A stretch of DNA of 64,000 nt from Jannaschia aquimarina (GTDB taxonomy: Bacteria; Pseudomonadota; Alphaproteobacteria; Rhodobacterales; Rhodobacteraceae), in the NCBI RefSeq assembly GCF_000877395.1, contig NZ_JYFE01000020.1:155572-219571 (forward strand), given 5' to 3'. Made by a program: the position numbers and the translations under genes. The first letter of the stretch is position 1. Every line of letters starts with the position of its first letter. The notes under the pieces are model-generated. The model made no database searches. It was not told the origin of the DNA and worked only from the letters and a program-made list of their open reading frames with translations. Below, in pieces: positions 28,672 through 36,972 of the stretch.

Positions 28672-29886
28672 ATGAAGGACGACCAGGACGGGCTCCCCTT
28701 GGCAGAGACGGGGAATGCCATGCCCGACGACAGGGCGCCACGCCGACGATCCGGGCTGTTTCGCGTTCTTCGCCGCCTGCCAATCGTTTTCGTGCTGATC
28801 GCATGTGGCGGGATCCTGGGGCTGTATTTTCAGCCGCCTCTCTTGAGAGCCTTCTTCGGTCTGACGGGGTTGGAACCCGGGGCAGGGACCGACACGCCGA
28901 TCGCGGTCGCGCTCGCACGGGTCGCCGCGCAGGAAGAGATCGCGATGGTGTCCGAGGGCGACGTCGTCGCGCTCGGCCGGATCATCCCCGAGGGTGACGT
29001 GGTCACCGTCGCCCTGCCGTTCGGGGCAGGCGATGCGCGGATCGAGACGCTGAACGCAGGCGTTGGCGATACGGTCGCTGAGGGCGACATCCTGGCCACG
29101 CTCGACAACCGGGCGCGGTTCGAGAGTGCGGTCGCCTCAGCCCGGGCCGCACTCGACGCGCAGGAGGCGTCGCTCGTCCAGACGCGTGCGGATGTCGAGG
29201 CGAGCCGGGCGGAGGCCCGCGCCGCCCTCGAACGCGCCGAAGCCACCGCCGAGGCGGCGGATGCAGAACTCGACCGCGCGACATCCCTTCTGGAGCGCGG
29301 CGTCACGACCCGCGCCGTCTTCGACGCGGCCCTCGCGCGCGCGACCGAAGCGCAGCGCGACGTCGCGAGCAGACGCGCGACCCTGTCCCGGTTCGAAACC
29401 GAAACCGGTGAAGGTCAGCCTGCGATCCTGTTGGCCGATGCGAATGTCGGCGTGGCGCGTGCGGCACTTGCCGAGGCCGAACTGAACCTCGCCGGCGCCG
29501 TCGTGCGTGCGCCGATTTCGGGGACCGTCCTGGTCGTGAATGTCCGGCCAGGGGAACGGCCCGGTGACGAAGGGATCATGGATCTGGGCAACACGGCCCG
29601 CATGACGGTCGAGGCGGAGGTCTATCAATCAATGATCGGCCGCGTCGCCATCGGAGACCCGGTCACGATCACGGCGGATGCCTTTCCGGGGTCACTTTCG
29701 GGAACCGTCTCCGCCATCGGGCTGGAGATCGGACGCCAGACGATCACCTCCGACGATCCGGCGGCCAATACGGACGCCCGCGTGGTGGACGTCATCGTGG
29801 CGCTGGACGACGCGGGATCGCAGATGGCGAGCCGCTTCACCAATCTCGAAGTCGTCGCTCGGATCGATGCGGGTCGTATGCCATGA
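28672..29886 (+). CDS. HlyD/DevB-like membrane fusion protein of an ABC exporter
   Basis: Periplasmic adaptor, 404 residues. A proline-rich cytoplasmic N-terminus is followed by one membrane helix (LPIVFVLIACGGILGLYFQP, about 40-60). Next come a lipoyl-like half (EGDVVALGRIIPEGDVVTVA), a long alanine/glutamate-rich coiled-coil hairpin at about 150-260 (ASLVQTRADVEASRAEARAA), the second lipoyl half (VRAPISGTVLVVNVRPGERP) and a beta-barrel end. The order MFP-permease-ATPase is that of DevBCA exporters, known for glycolipid export in cyanobacteria. The stop overlaps the permease start (ATGA). No outer-membrane partner is adjacent. Confidence 0.88.
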   Translation: MKDDQDGLPLAETGNAMPDDRAPRRRSGLFRVLRRLPIVFVLIACGGILGLYFQPPLLRAFFGLTGLEPGAGTDTPIAVALARVAAQEEIAMVSEGDVVALGRIIPEGDVVTVALPFGAGDARIETLNAGVGDTVAEGDILATLDNRARFESAVASARAALDAQEASLVQTRADVEASRAEARAALERAEATAEAADAELDRATSLLERGVTTRAVFDAALARATEAQRDVASRRATLSRFETETGEGQPAILLADANVGVARAALAEAELNLAGAVVRAPISGTVLVVNVRPGERPGDEGIMDLGNTARMTVEAEVYQSMIGRVAIGDPVTITADAFPGSLSGTVSAIGLEIGRQTITSDDPAANTDARVVDVIVALDDAGSQMASRFTNLEVVARIDAGRMP

Positions 29887-31058
29887 CGGCGCTCCTGACC
29901 CGGCTGATGGGGCGCCTGCCGATCGGATGGCTTCAACTGGCCCACAGCCGCACCCGATTCCTGGCGGCGCTCGCGGGTGTGGCGTTCGCGAATATCCTGG
30001 TCTTCGTGCAGCTCGGTATTCTCGGCGCGCTGAACGATTCCACGGTCGCGCCCTATGACCTCTTCGGCGGCGACATCATGATTTCTTCGGTGGATGCGAA
30101 TACGCTCACGGATGGCTCGAACGTCGCGCGGACCCGCATGTTCCAGGCGCTCGGGACGCCGGGGGTGGCCGACGCGGCGCCGCTTTTCATCGGCAATATC
30201 GAGTGGCAGCGCGAGGATGGCGGCAGCTCGACCCTGCAGGTGGTCGGGCTCGATCCCGACCGGCCGGCCTTCGTTCCGGCCTCCCTCCGGGCGCCGGTCG
30301 CTGGCCTCCGCATCTCCGACACCGTCCTTCTGGATGAAAGCACGCGCGGTCTGCCGGCGGGCGCCCTCGACGGCGCGTCCTCTGCATCGCCCTACCGGTT
30401 CGAACTCGCCGGACGGGCAGTAGAGGCGGTTGGAACCGTTTCCGTCGGCGGCGGATTCACGGCGGACGGCACGCTCTATGCCTCGGATCAGACTTTTCTA
30501 CGCCTCTTCGGCAGTCGGTCTTCGGCGGCGCCGAACCACGTCCTCGTCACCGTGGAGGACGGTATCGATCCGGGTGTCGTGGTCGACCGCTTGCGGGCTG
30601 TCCTGCCTGGCGACGTCGTGAAGGTTGCGACCAAGACCGACATGGCCGCAGCCGACCTCACCTATCAGACGACCGAACGGCCCACAGGCGTCATCTTCGG
30701 CTTCGGGGTCGCCATCGGCATCGTGGTCGGGCTCGTGATCGTCTATCAGGTCCTCTCGACCGATGTGGCGGACCACCTCCGGGAATATGCGACGTTCAAG
30801 GCAATGGGATACGGCCAGCGCTTCTTTCTGGGCATCGTACTTGAGGAAGCCGTGATCCTCGCGGTCTTGGGATTCGTGCCGGGTGTGGCGATCTCGGCGG
30901 CGATCTATTCGGCCATGGCTGCCGCGACGGGCCTGCCGCTGGCGATGGGGGTGGATCGCGCCGCGATGGTGCTTGCAGGCACGATCGCGGCCTGCGTGGT
31001 CTCCGGCGCCATAGCGACCCGGCGCCTTGCCGCTGCCGATCCGGCCGATCTGTTCTGA
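29883..31058 (+). CDS. DevC-like FtsX-type ABC transporter permease
   Basis: A 391-residue permease with the MacB/FtsX layout: one N-terminal helix (TRFLAALAGVAFANILVFVQ), a large periplasmic domain (about 50-260), then three C-terminal helices (GVIFGFGVAIGIVVGLVIVY, FLGIVLEEAVILAVLGFVPG, MVLAGTIAACVVSGAIATRR). The cytoplasmic coupling segment STDVADHLREYATFKAMGYG is typical of DevC. The stop shares a base with the start of the ATPase gene. Substrate unknown. Confidence 0.9.
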   Translation: MTALLTRLMGRLPIGWLQLAHSRTRFLAALAGVAFANILVFVQLGILGALNDSTVAPYDLFGGDIMISSVDANTLTDGSNVARTRMFQALGTPGVADAAPLFIGNIEWQREDGGSSTLQVVGLDPDRPAFVPASLRAPVAGLRISDTVLLDESTRGLPAGALDGASSASPYRFELAGRAVEAVGTVSVGGGFTADGTLYASDQTFLRLFGSRSSAAPNHVLVTVEDGIDPGVVVDRLRAVLPGDVVKVATKTDMAAADLTYQTTERPTGVIFGFGVAIGIVVGLVIVYQVLSTDVADHLREYATFKAMGYGQRFFLGIVLEEAVILAVLGFVPGVAISAAIYSAMAAATGLPLAMGVDRAAMVLAGTIAACVVSGAIATRRLAAADPADLF

Positions 31059-31768
31059 TGGACGGGGCTGGGCACCATTCTGCGGTTCCGGTCGCGGTCA
31101 CGGGACTCGACCATTTCTTCGGGACCGGAGAGGCGCGGAAGCAGGCAATCTGGGACGTCTCGATCGAGGTGGCACGGGGCAGCCTGACGGTTCTCATGGG
31201 ACCGTCAGGCTCCGGCAAGACGACCGTGCTGACCCTGATGGGCTGCCTGCGTGACGTGCAGCACGGCTCTGTCCGCTTGCTCGGAGAGGAGCTGAACGGC
31301 GCGGCCGAGGCACGGCGCGTCGCCCTGCGTCGCCGTCTCGGCTTCATCTTTCAGGCTCACAATCTACACGAGAGCCTTTCGGCGACGCAGAACGTTCTGA
31401 TGGGGCTGCAGGTCCATGGGCGGGGCGACAATGCCCTACGATTGAGGGCGGCGCATCACATCCTCGGCCTCGTCGGGCTTGGGGACCGGCTCGACTATCT
31501 GCCCGGCAGCCTGTCCGGAGGGCAGAAGCAGCGCGTCGCGGTCGCACGGGCGCTCGTGTCCAACCCCGAGGTCGTCTTTGCCGATGAGCCGACCGCCGCA
31601 TTGGACAAGGAGTCCGGCGCGACGGTGGTCCGCATGCTCAAGACGCTCGGGCGCAAACGCGGGACGACGACGATCATGGTCACCCACGACAACCGAATTC
31701 TCGATCTCGCGGATCGGATCGTCACGCTGGAGGAAGGGCGCATCGTGAAAGACGTCCGGGCGCGGTGA
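31058..31768 (+). CDS. DevA-like ABC transporter ATP-binding protein
   Basis: A 236-residue ATPase of the LolD/MacB/DevA branch. Walker A is MGPSGSGKTTVLTLMG (about 47-62), the Q-loop is GFIFQAHNLHESL, the signature is LSGGQKQRVAVARAL and Walker B is VVFADEPTAALDKESG, followed by the H-loop MVTHDNRILDLADRI. It overlaps the permease gene by one base and closes the three-gene operon. With the TetR gene it forms a complete regulated efflux unit. Confidence 0.92.
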   Translation: MDGAGHHSAVPVAVTGLDHFFGTGEARKQAIWDVSIEVARGSLTVLMGPSGSGKTTVLTLMGCLRDVQHGSVRLLGEELNGAAEARRVALRRRLGFIFQAHNLHESLSATQNVLMGLQVHGRGDNALRLRAAHHILGLVGLGDRLDYLPGSLSGGQKQRVAVARALVSNPEVVFADEPTAALDKESGATVVRMLKTLGRKRGTTTIMVTHDNRILDLADRIVTLEEGRIVKDVRAR

Positions 31769-31810
31769 CAGAGGCGCCAGTTCACGCCCCATCTTCCATG
31801 TGCAGGGCGG

Positions 31811-32041
31811 TCACAGCACCGAGGCCCGGTCGTCTGCGCGGGGCCGCCACTCGATGGGCGGGCCGACGAATTCCACGCCGTATGTCGCGGCAATCTCGTT
31901 GATCCGGGACATATCCGAACCGGGCGACAGACCTTCGGCTGCGACATCGCGGAAGAAGCCGACCCCCTTGCCGGGTGGCAGCATGATCAACACGCGGGCC
32001 TCTCCGGGGCCGTGGACGATTGCGTGGGTGGCGTCCGTCAT
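31811..32041 (-). pseudogene. C-terminal remnant of a cupin-domain protein
   Basis: A 76-residue frame starting MTDATHAIVHGPGEARVLIM. The segment THAIVHGPGEARVLIMLPPG followed by KGVGFFRDVAAEG looks like the last strands of a cupin barrel, and SRINEIAATYGVEFVGPPIE like the helical tail that follows it in small quercetinase-like cupins. The metal-binding His motifs and about the first 90 residues of such proteins are missing, and I do not see them in another frame upstream. It could still be expressed, having an ATG and clean stop, but the fold would be incomplete. Confidence 0.5.
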
Positions 32042-32300
32042 GGGTGATCTCCAATGCGAGGTGCGGGCGAGGGCGGGCACGTGAGATGTAGCCGGTTCCG
32101 CCATCCATCTCGACAAGCACCGTCATACTCCGTTCGGATCGTACCCGCCGATGCGACCTGTGGCTGGGCCGCGTTGGTCTGAGTGCATGATCTGTAGACT
32201 GCGGCCTCGGCACGCATGCGGAGAAGCCATGCAGTTCGATCGTGCAAGAATTCCGCAGGAATTTGGAAGAACCGCTCTCGCGACCCGCCTAGGTGAACCG

Positions 32301-32675
32301 ATGGCTGCGCATGACCACCCGCGTATCCGCTCGACGTCGCGGCCTTTGCGGTGGCGTCGATACGTCGAACTACGCCATTCAGAGGCGTTTCCGACGGCAT
32401 CACTCAAGATCACTTCTGTCGCCGCCCTCCTGGCTGTCGGACTGGCTCCCGGTTTCGCGGCCGCGCAGAGCATGTCCCAGGGTTACGACATGCTGACGAC
32501 CGCACTCGCATCGGAGCTGGACCGGATCGGCGTCGAGTACTCCGAAGAAGATCTGTCGAACCTCTCCCTTGGGCAGATCGCCGCGCTCCAGCAAAGCCTC
32601 GATTCCGGCCAATCGGCGAGCAACACGCGCTCCCAGATCGAGACCTGGCTCGAGGATGCCCGCGAAGGCAACTGA
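32301..32675 (+). CDS. Small secreted hypothetical protein
   Basis: A secreted small protein whose core is unmistakable but whose start is unclear. The segment LKITSVAALLAVGLAPGFAAAQ is a signal peptide, and the mature part (about 68 residues) is acidic and helical: SMSQGYDMLTTALASELDRI, SLGQIAALQQSLDSGQSASN, RSQIETWLEDAREGN. The first in-frame ATG at 32301 places 34 Arg-rich residues before the signal core; the codon where an ATG would be expected is CTC (about 32403), so a rare start codon or lost ATG is possible. Unknown family. It precedes msrB with a strong hairpin between. Confidence 0.6.
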   Translation: MAAHDHPRIRSTSRPLRWRRYVELRHSEAFPTASLKITSVAALLAVGLAPGFAAAQSMSQGYDMLTTALASELDRIGVEYSEEDLSNLSLGQIAALQQSLDSGQSASNTRSQIETWLEDAREGN

Positions 32676-32681
32676 CGCGAC

Positions 32682-32710
32682 AGGCCGGACCGGACGCCGT
32701 CCGGTCCGGC
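32682..32710 (+). terminator. 13-bp hairpin between small secreted protein gene and msrB
   Basis: Perfect 13-bp stem (GGCCGGACCGGAC with its complement) and a 3-base loop, starting 7 bases after the stop at 32675 and ending 31 bases before the msrB ATG. There is no T tract, so it may be a weak or factor-assisted terminator, or an mRNA-stabilising/processing hairpin within the operon. Confidence 0.6.
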
Positions 32711-32740
32711 CGATCCGATACGCGACCGAGGGCTCTTGCA

Positions 32741-33226
32741 ATGCAGAGACGACCTTTCCTGATCGCGGCAGCCTCGGGGGCCACGGGCATGATCGCGGCC
32801 GTGCTGGGATGGCGCTTGTTTTCCGGTGCGGACGCGTTTCCGGTCACGCGGACCAAGGAAGAGTGGCGCGCGCAGCTCACTCCGGACGAATTCGCCGTCC
32901 TGCGCGAAGCCGCGACAGAACCCGCGTTCTCCAGCCCGCTCAACGACCTCGAAGATCCGGGCACCTATTCGTGCGTCGGCTGCGGGAACCCAGTCTATTC
33001 GAGCGAGGACAAATTCGACAGCGAGACCGGTTGGCCCTCCTTCACCCGACCGATCAAGACCGAGGCGATCACCACGCGGCCCGATCCCAGGCTTCTTGGC
33101 CTTGCCACCGAAGTTCGCTGCAGTCGCTGTGGAAGCCATCTCGGTCACGTGTTCGACGACGGCCCGCCACCGACGGGGATGCGACACTGCATCAACGGGA
33201 TAGCTCTCAGATTTGAAACCGCCTGA
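32741..33226 (+). CDS. msrB: Secreted peptide-methionine (R)-S-oxide reductase MsrB
   Basis: Reduces methionine-R-sulfoxide in proteins. The 161-residue form has an N-terminal RRPFLIAAASGATGMIAAVL segment with twin arginine and hydrophobic stretch, a Tat-like signal or anchor, so it likely works in the periplasm. The MsrB domain shows the zinc pairs CVGC (about 85) and CSRC (about 128), TGWPSFTRPI, GSHLGHVFDDGPPPTG and the catalytic Cys in MRHCINGIAL. I use the ATG at 32741. The two histidine-phosphatase-like genes follow directly (start 9 bases on), suggesting one envelope-related operon. Confidence 0.92.
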   Translation: MQRRPFLIAAASGATGMIAAVLGWRLFSGADAFPVTRTKEEWRAQLTPDEFAVLREAATEPAFSSPLNDLEDPGTYSCVGCGNPVYSSEDKFDSETGWPSFTRPIKTEAITTRPDPRLLGLATEVRCSRCGSHLGHVFDDGPPPTGMRHCINGIALRFETA

Positions 33227-33235
33227 GCCGTGAAA

Positions 33236-33991
33236 ATGACCATGACCCTCCGCAATGCCCTGTTGGTAATGCTCGCGATCTCACCCGCCATTGCGGCCGC
33301 CCAGGAAATGAGCGGAGCCGTCGAGCGGTGGGAGAATGGCGGCCGCATGACGATGGTCATGCCCGGCTCCGCCACCGATCCGTCGCGCAGTGTCGACGAG
33401 ATCCTGACATTCGCCCCTTACGAGATGCTGGGCGATCTGGCCCGTGACGATGTGGTTCTGTTGATGCGGCACGGGCCCACGGACTGGTCCTTTCGCGACC
33501 GCGCCGGCGTCGCACCGACCGATTGCGAGAACCAGCGCGTTATGACCGAGGTGGGCAAGCGCCAGATGTACGGGTTGGGCGCCCTGCTGGTGGCGAACGA
33601 TCTGCGGCCGGGCCGGATCGTCGTATCCGATTGGTGCCGCAATCAGCAGACGCTCGATGCGATGCGCGACGGGATGCTCGATGCCGATCCGGCCGCCCTC
33701 GACGATATCGAGATCGAGACGATGAGCGACCTGAACCTTCTCTTGTCGCTGGGCGGCGCGCCCGACGTCTCGGCAATGAGGGATTACATGTCACGCTGGG
33801 ACGGAGGCAGCAATCAGGGTCCTCTCCTCGTGATGTCCCACTTCACCAACACTCAGGAACTGACGGAGCAGGCGGTCTACGAGGGGGAAATCCTCCTCGT
33901 CGATCCGGATCGCGACGGGCAGGTTCTCGGAATGTTGCGGCTCGCATCGGCCGGACCGGATCTCGGCCATTTCCAGGAGGACGGGGAATGA
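33236..33991 (+). CDS. Secreted histidine-phosphatase superfamily protein (intact RHG)
   Basis: A 251-residue exported protein. The signal peptide is MTMTLRNALLVMLAISPAIA with cleavage near AAAQ. After an 80-residue N-terminal part comes the histidine-phosphatase core: LLMRHGPTDWS (RHG nucleophile His), VVSDWCRNQQTLD (second Arg) and LLVMSHFTNTQEL (general His), so the catalytic set looks complete. A GTG at 33230 is an alternative start. It overlaps the next gene (ATGA), a diverged copy lacking the nucleophile. Substrate unknown; the msrB context hints at envelope stress or repair. Confidence 0.8.
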   Translation: MTMTLRNALLVMLAISPAIAAAQEMSGAVERWENGGRMTMVMPGSATDPSRSVDEILTFAPYEMLGDLARDDVVLLMRHGPTDWSFRDRAGVAPTDCENQRVMTEVGKRQMYGLGALLVANDLRPGRIVVSDWCRNQQTLDAMRDGMLDADPAALDDIEIETMSDLNLLLSLGGAPDVSAMRDYMSRWDGGSNQGPLLVMSHFTNTQELTEQAVYEGEILLVDPDRDGQVLGMLRLASAGPDLGHFQEDGE

Positions 33992-34791
33992 GGGCGGCTG
34001 CACGAGCGATGGCGCTTTGCGTTGCATCGCTGAGCTGGACCGGATTGGCAGCAGCCGAAGAAGCCAAGGCTTCCGGCAAGGCCGACTGGAAAGGCGAAGT
34101 CGCGCCCGTTGGCGGTTTCACGGGCCAGATGTCCATGGTCATGGAGAACGAGGTGCCTGCGGAAATGGCGGTCACCGAAGTGATCCGCTTCGAGCCTTGG
34201 CAATTGCTGGGAGAGTTGTTCCGTGACGATCTCGTCTTCGTCATGCGGGCGGGGCCGTCGGATTGGGATGCTGCCGAAGATCCCCTGTCTGATCCGCAGG
34301 ATTGTGCGGCGCAGCGCCCGCTCACCGAAGTCGGAACCGACGAGATGCGGCAGCTCGGCGCGCTGCTGATCGTGAACGAACTTCGTCCGGGCCGCGTTAT
34401 GGTCTCGGAGCGGTGCCGGGCGCAGATGACATACGCCGCCCTTGAGCGCGGGATGCTGGACTACGACGTGAACGCACTCGACGGGATGGTCTCGGACCTG
34501 GACGCGCGTCTGACCCTTGCCGAAGGCGAGGCGGGCGGCGCGGCCTTGCGGGACGTCGTGCTGGAATGGGACGGCGGGGCCGGTCAGGGGCCGCTTTTGG
34601 TCATCACGCATTTCCCGAATGTCGAAGCGATGACCCGCTTCCGCATCTATGAAGGCGCGATGCTGATCGTCGACCCAAAGCGGGACGGCCGGATGCTCGG
34701 CTATTTGCGGCTCGGCTCTGCGGAACCCGACCCGATCAGGTACCCCGATCACGTTGTCCGAGTGGAAGCGAGGGCTGACACGGCCGATTGA
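33988..34791 (+). CDS. Secreted histidine-phosphatase-like paralog lacking catalytic His (RAG)
   Basis: A 267-residue exported protein; signal peptide MRAAARAMALCVASLSWTGL to AAAEE. It aligns along its length with the preceding gene: IRFEPWQLLGELFRDDLVFV corresponds to LTFAPYEMLGDLARDDVVLL, VMVSERCRAQMTY to VVSDWCRNQQTLD, and LLVITHFPNVEA to LLVMSHFTNTQE. The RHG motif is replaced by RAG in VMRAGPSDWD, so the phosphoenzyme nucleophile is missing while the other residues remain. Start codon overlaps the upstream stop, indicating coupled translation. Probably a pseudoenzyme partner or regulator of its neighbour. Confidence 0.8.
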   Translation: MRAAARAMALCVASLSWTGLAAAEEAKASGKADWKGEVAPVGGFTGQMSMVMENEVPAEMAVTEVIRFEPWQLLGELFRDDLVFVMRAGPSDWDAAEDPLSDPQDCAAQRPLTEVGTDEMRQLGALLIVNELRPGRVMVSERCRAQMTYAALERGMLDYDVNALDGMVSDLDARLTLAEGEAGGAALRDVVLEWDGGAGQGPLLVITHFPNVEAMTRFRIYEGAMLIVDPKRDGRMLGYLRLGSAEPDPIRYPDHVVRVEARADTAD

Positions 34792-35247
34792 CCCCGCCTT
34801 CAGGTTGGTCAGCGTGCGACGGGCAGGGGATTGCCTGTCTCGCACCTACGTGCGCCTCTATTGCCAACGGTAATTCGTATGACCCCGAGCCGACGGGATC
34901 CGCCCCAGCCCGTCGTGCTCGACAGTCTGTCGGCATGTTTGCGATCCCGATCGCATGTTCAGCCTCATGGGCATTCGCGCGCTGAAGACGACATTGCCTC
35001 GGATGGGCGCTTGGCAACTTGGCCTGATCCGGACTTCGATTATTCCACAAAGGCGGCCCTTCTGTAGAGCCGACACATCCCCCCAGTCCTTCATCTCCGT
35101 TCGACGGCCTCGCTACGGTTGCTGCGCCTCTCGCGGTGTCACGCCCCCGTGAGACTCGGGCGCCTGCCGTTGCGTCGAGGGGGGGCCGGCCCCCATTGTC
35201 GGGGCAATGCGGGTTGCGACTCGCTTCCCGAACCCGGACCCGACCCG
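34792..35247. other. Intergenic gap without recognisable gene
   Basis: About 456 bases between the phosphatase-like gene and the hydrolase/OsmC gene. Only short, mutually overlapping Arg/Pro/Ser-rich frames occur, none with a ribosome site or family-like sequence. I see no tRNA, insertion sequence or strong hairpin. Confidence 0.6.
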
Positions 35248-36486
35248 ATGCCAACCGAACGTTTCTCCTTTCCCGGCCATGACGGCGGCGACCTTGCCGC
35301 CCGGCTGGATCTGCCCGATGGGCCCGTCCTTGCGACGGCCCTTTTCGCTCATTGCTTCACATGCGGAAAGGACATCCCCGCGGCCCGCCGCATCGCCGCG
35401 CGCCTGACGGCGGCGGGCATCGCGGTGCTGCGTTTCGATTTCACCGGGCTCGGCCATTCCGACGGGGAGTTCGAGAACACATCGTTCAGCTCCAATGTCG
35501 ACGACCTCGTTGCAGCGGCCGCGGAACTGGCCGCGCGGGGGCACGGTCCGGACCTGATGATCGGCCATTCGCTGGGCGGAGCGGCCGTGCTGGTCGCAGC
35601 GGCACGCTTGCCGTCGGTCAAGGCGGTCGCGACCATCGGCGCCCCGTTCGAGCCCGAACACGTCACCCATCATTTCGACGGCGCGCTGGACCGCATCCTG
35701 TCCGAAGGTGCGGGCGAGGTCGTGCTGGGCGGGCGCAAATTGCGCATCGGGCGCGAGTTCGTGCATGACGTGACCGGGCGGCGGATCGAGGACGCCGTGG
35801 CCGGGCTGGGCAGGGCGCTTTTGGTGATGCACGCCCCCCGCGACGAGATCGTGGGCATCGAGAATGCGACGGACATCTTTCAGGCCGCCAAGCATCCCAA
35901 GAGCTTCGTCACGCTGGACGATGCCGACCATCTGGTGACCCGCGCGGAGGACGCGGAATATGCCGCCGACGTGATCGGTGCCTGGGCGTCGCGCTATCTG
36001 GACCTGCGTCGCCCCGCGCCGCCCGTCGGCGCGCCAGAAGGTGTCACTCGCGTGACCGAAGTGTCGCCGGACGGGTTCACGCAGGACGTCGTGGCCTCCG
36101 GGGGCAGGCACCATCTGAAGGCGGACGAGCCCAAGGCCTATGGCGGGAGCGATCTGGGACTGACGCCCTATCAATTGCTTGCCGCGTCATTGGGCGCCTG
36201 CACGTCGATGACATTGCGGATGTATGCGCGGCGCAAGGGATGGCCTGTCGAGGGGATCTCGGTCGACGTGACTCACGACCGGATGCACGCGCAGGACGCG
36301 CCCTCCAGCGGGACGGAGCGGATCGACCGCTTTCGGCGGGTTATCACGCTGACCGGCCCGCTCGATGAGGAACAGCGCGACCGCCTGCTGGAGATCGCCG
36401 ACAAATGCCCGGTCCACCGCACGCTGGAAACCGGTGCCGTCGTCGAGACGGAACTCGCGGCGCCGGCCATGGAACCGGCGGAGTAG
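35248..36486 (+). CDS. Bifunctional alpha/beta hydrolase / OsmC-family protein
   Basis: A 412-residue fusion. Residues 1-255 are an alpha/beta hydrolase with oxyanion region FAHCFTCGKD, nucleophile elbow IGHSLGGAA (Ser about 110), acid in VMHAPRDEIV and His in LDDADHLVT. Residues about 270-405 are an OsmC/Ohr-type domain: GLTPYQLLAASLGACTSMTL carries the first redox Cys, CPVHRTLETG the second. OsmC proteins reduce organic hydroperoxides, so the enzyme may pair ester cleavage with peroxide removal. This fusion is known in proteobacteria. Start ATG 35248 chosen by family similarity. Confidence 0.92.
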   Translation: MPTERFSFPGHDGGDLAARLDLPDGPVLATALFAHCFTCGKDIPAARRIAARLTAAGIAVLRFDFTGLGHSDGEFENTSFSSNVDDLVAAAAELAARGHGPDLMIGHSLGGAAVLVAAARLPSVKAVATIGAPFEPEHVTHHFDGALDRILSEGAGEVVLGGRKLRIGREFVHDVTGRRIEDAVAGLGRALLVMHAPRDEIVGIENATDIFQAAKHPKSFVTLDDADHLVTRAEDAEYAADVIGAWASRYLDLRRPAPPVGAPEGVTRVTEVSPDGFTQDVVASGGRHHLKADEPKAYGGSDLGLTPYQLLAASLGACTSMTLRMYARRKGWPVEGISVDVTHDRMHAQDAPSSGTERIDRFRRVITLTGPLDEEQRDRLLEIADKCPVHRTLETGAVVETELAAPAMEPAE

Positions 36487-36538
36487 CGGGCCGGGCGACG
36501 CGCGGCTATCCTTCGCGCGTCAACCGAGGATTCCGACC

Positions 36539-36955
36539 ATGCCCGACATTCGCCGCACCGTCACGCTGGCCCACCCGCCCGAGCGCGTCTGGCGCGCCCT
36601 GACCGACAGCGATGCGATCGCGGTTTGGTTGATGCCGAACGATTTCCGCCCGGAAGTGGGCCACCGGTTCACGATGACGACGAAACCGGCGCCCGGCTTC
36701 GACGGAACCGTCCGGTGCGAGGTTCTGACGCTGGATCCTCCGAAAGAATTGTCCTTCTCGTGGGTGGGCGGCAACGTCGATACGATCGCGATGTTTCGTC
36801 TGGCGCCCGAGGGCGATCATTCGACCCGCCTGACCGTGACGCAGGGCCCCTTCAAGGGCGTGGGTCAGATGGTGACCTGGGGCTTTCTGAATTACGGCTG
36901 GAACGACATTCTGGTGAAGAAGCTGCCCGCACACCTTTCGATGCGAGGGCGCTGA
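36539..36955 (+). CDS. SRPBCC (AHSA1-like) domain protein
   Basis: A 138-residue START-like protein. MPDIRRTVTLAHPPERVWRA at the start, WLMPNDFRPEVGHRFTMTTK, and the C-terminal long helix LNYGWNDILVKKLPAHL match the Activator of Hsp90 ATPase homolog 1-like branch of SRPBCC, which binds hydrophobic ligands. The role is unknown. It follows the hydrolase/OsmC gene by 52 bases on the same strand and is convergent with ilvH. Confidence 0.85.
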   Translation: MPDIRRTVTLAHPPERVWRALTDSDAIAVWLMPNDFRPEVGHRFTMTTKPAPGFDGTVRCEVLTLDPPKELSFSWVGGNVDTIAMFRLAPEGDHSTRLTVTQGPFKGVGQMVTWGFLNYGWNDILVKKLPAHLSMRGR

Positions 36956-36972
36956 GACACCGAGGACCCGCT

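Noticed and set aside
34831..35067. Short frames in the 34.8-35.2 kb gap
   Set aside because: Overlapping frames on both strands with similar composition, no start signals and no recognisable sequence.
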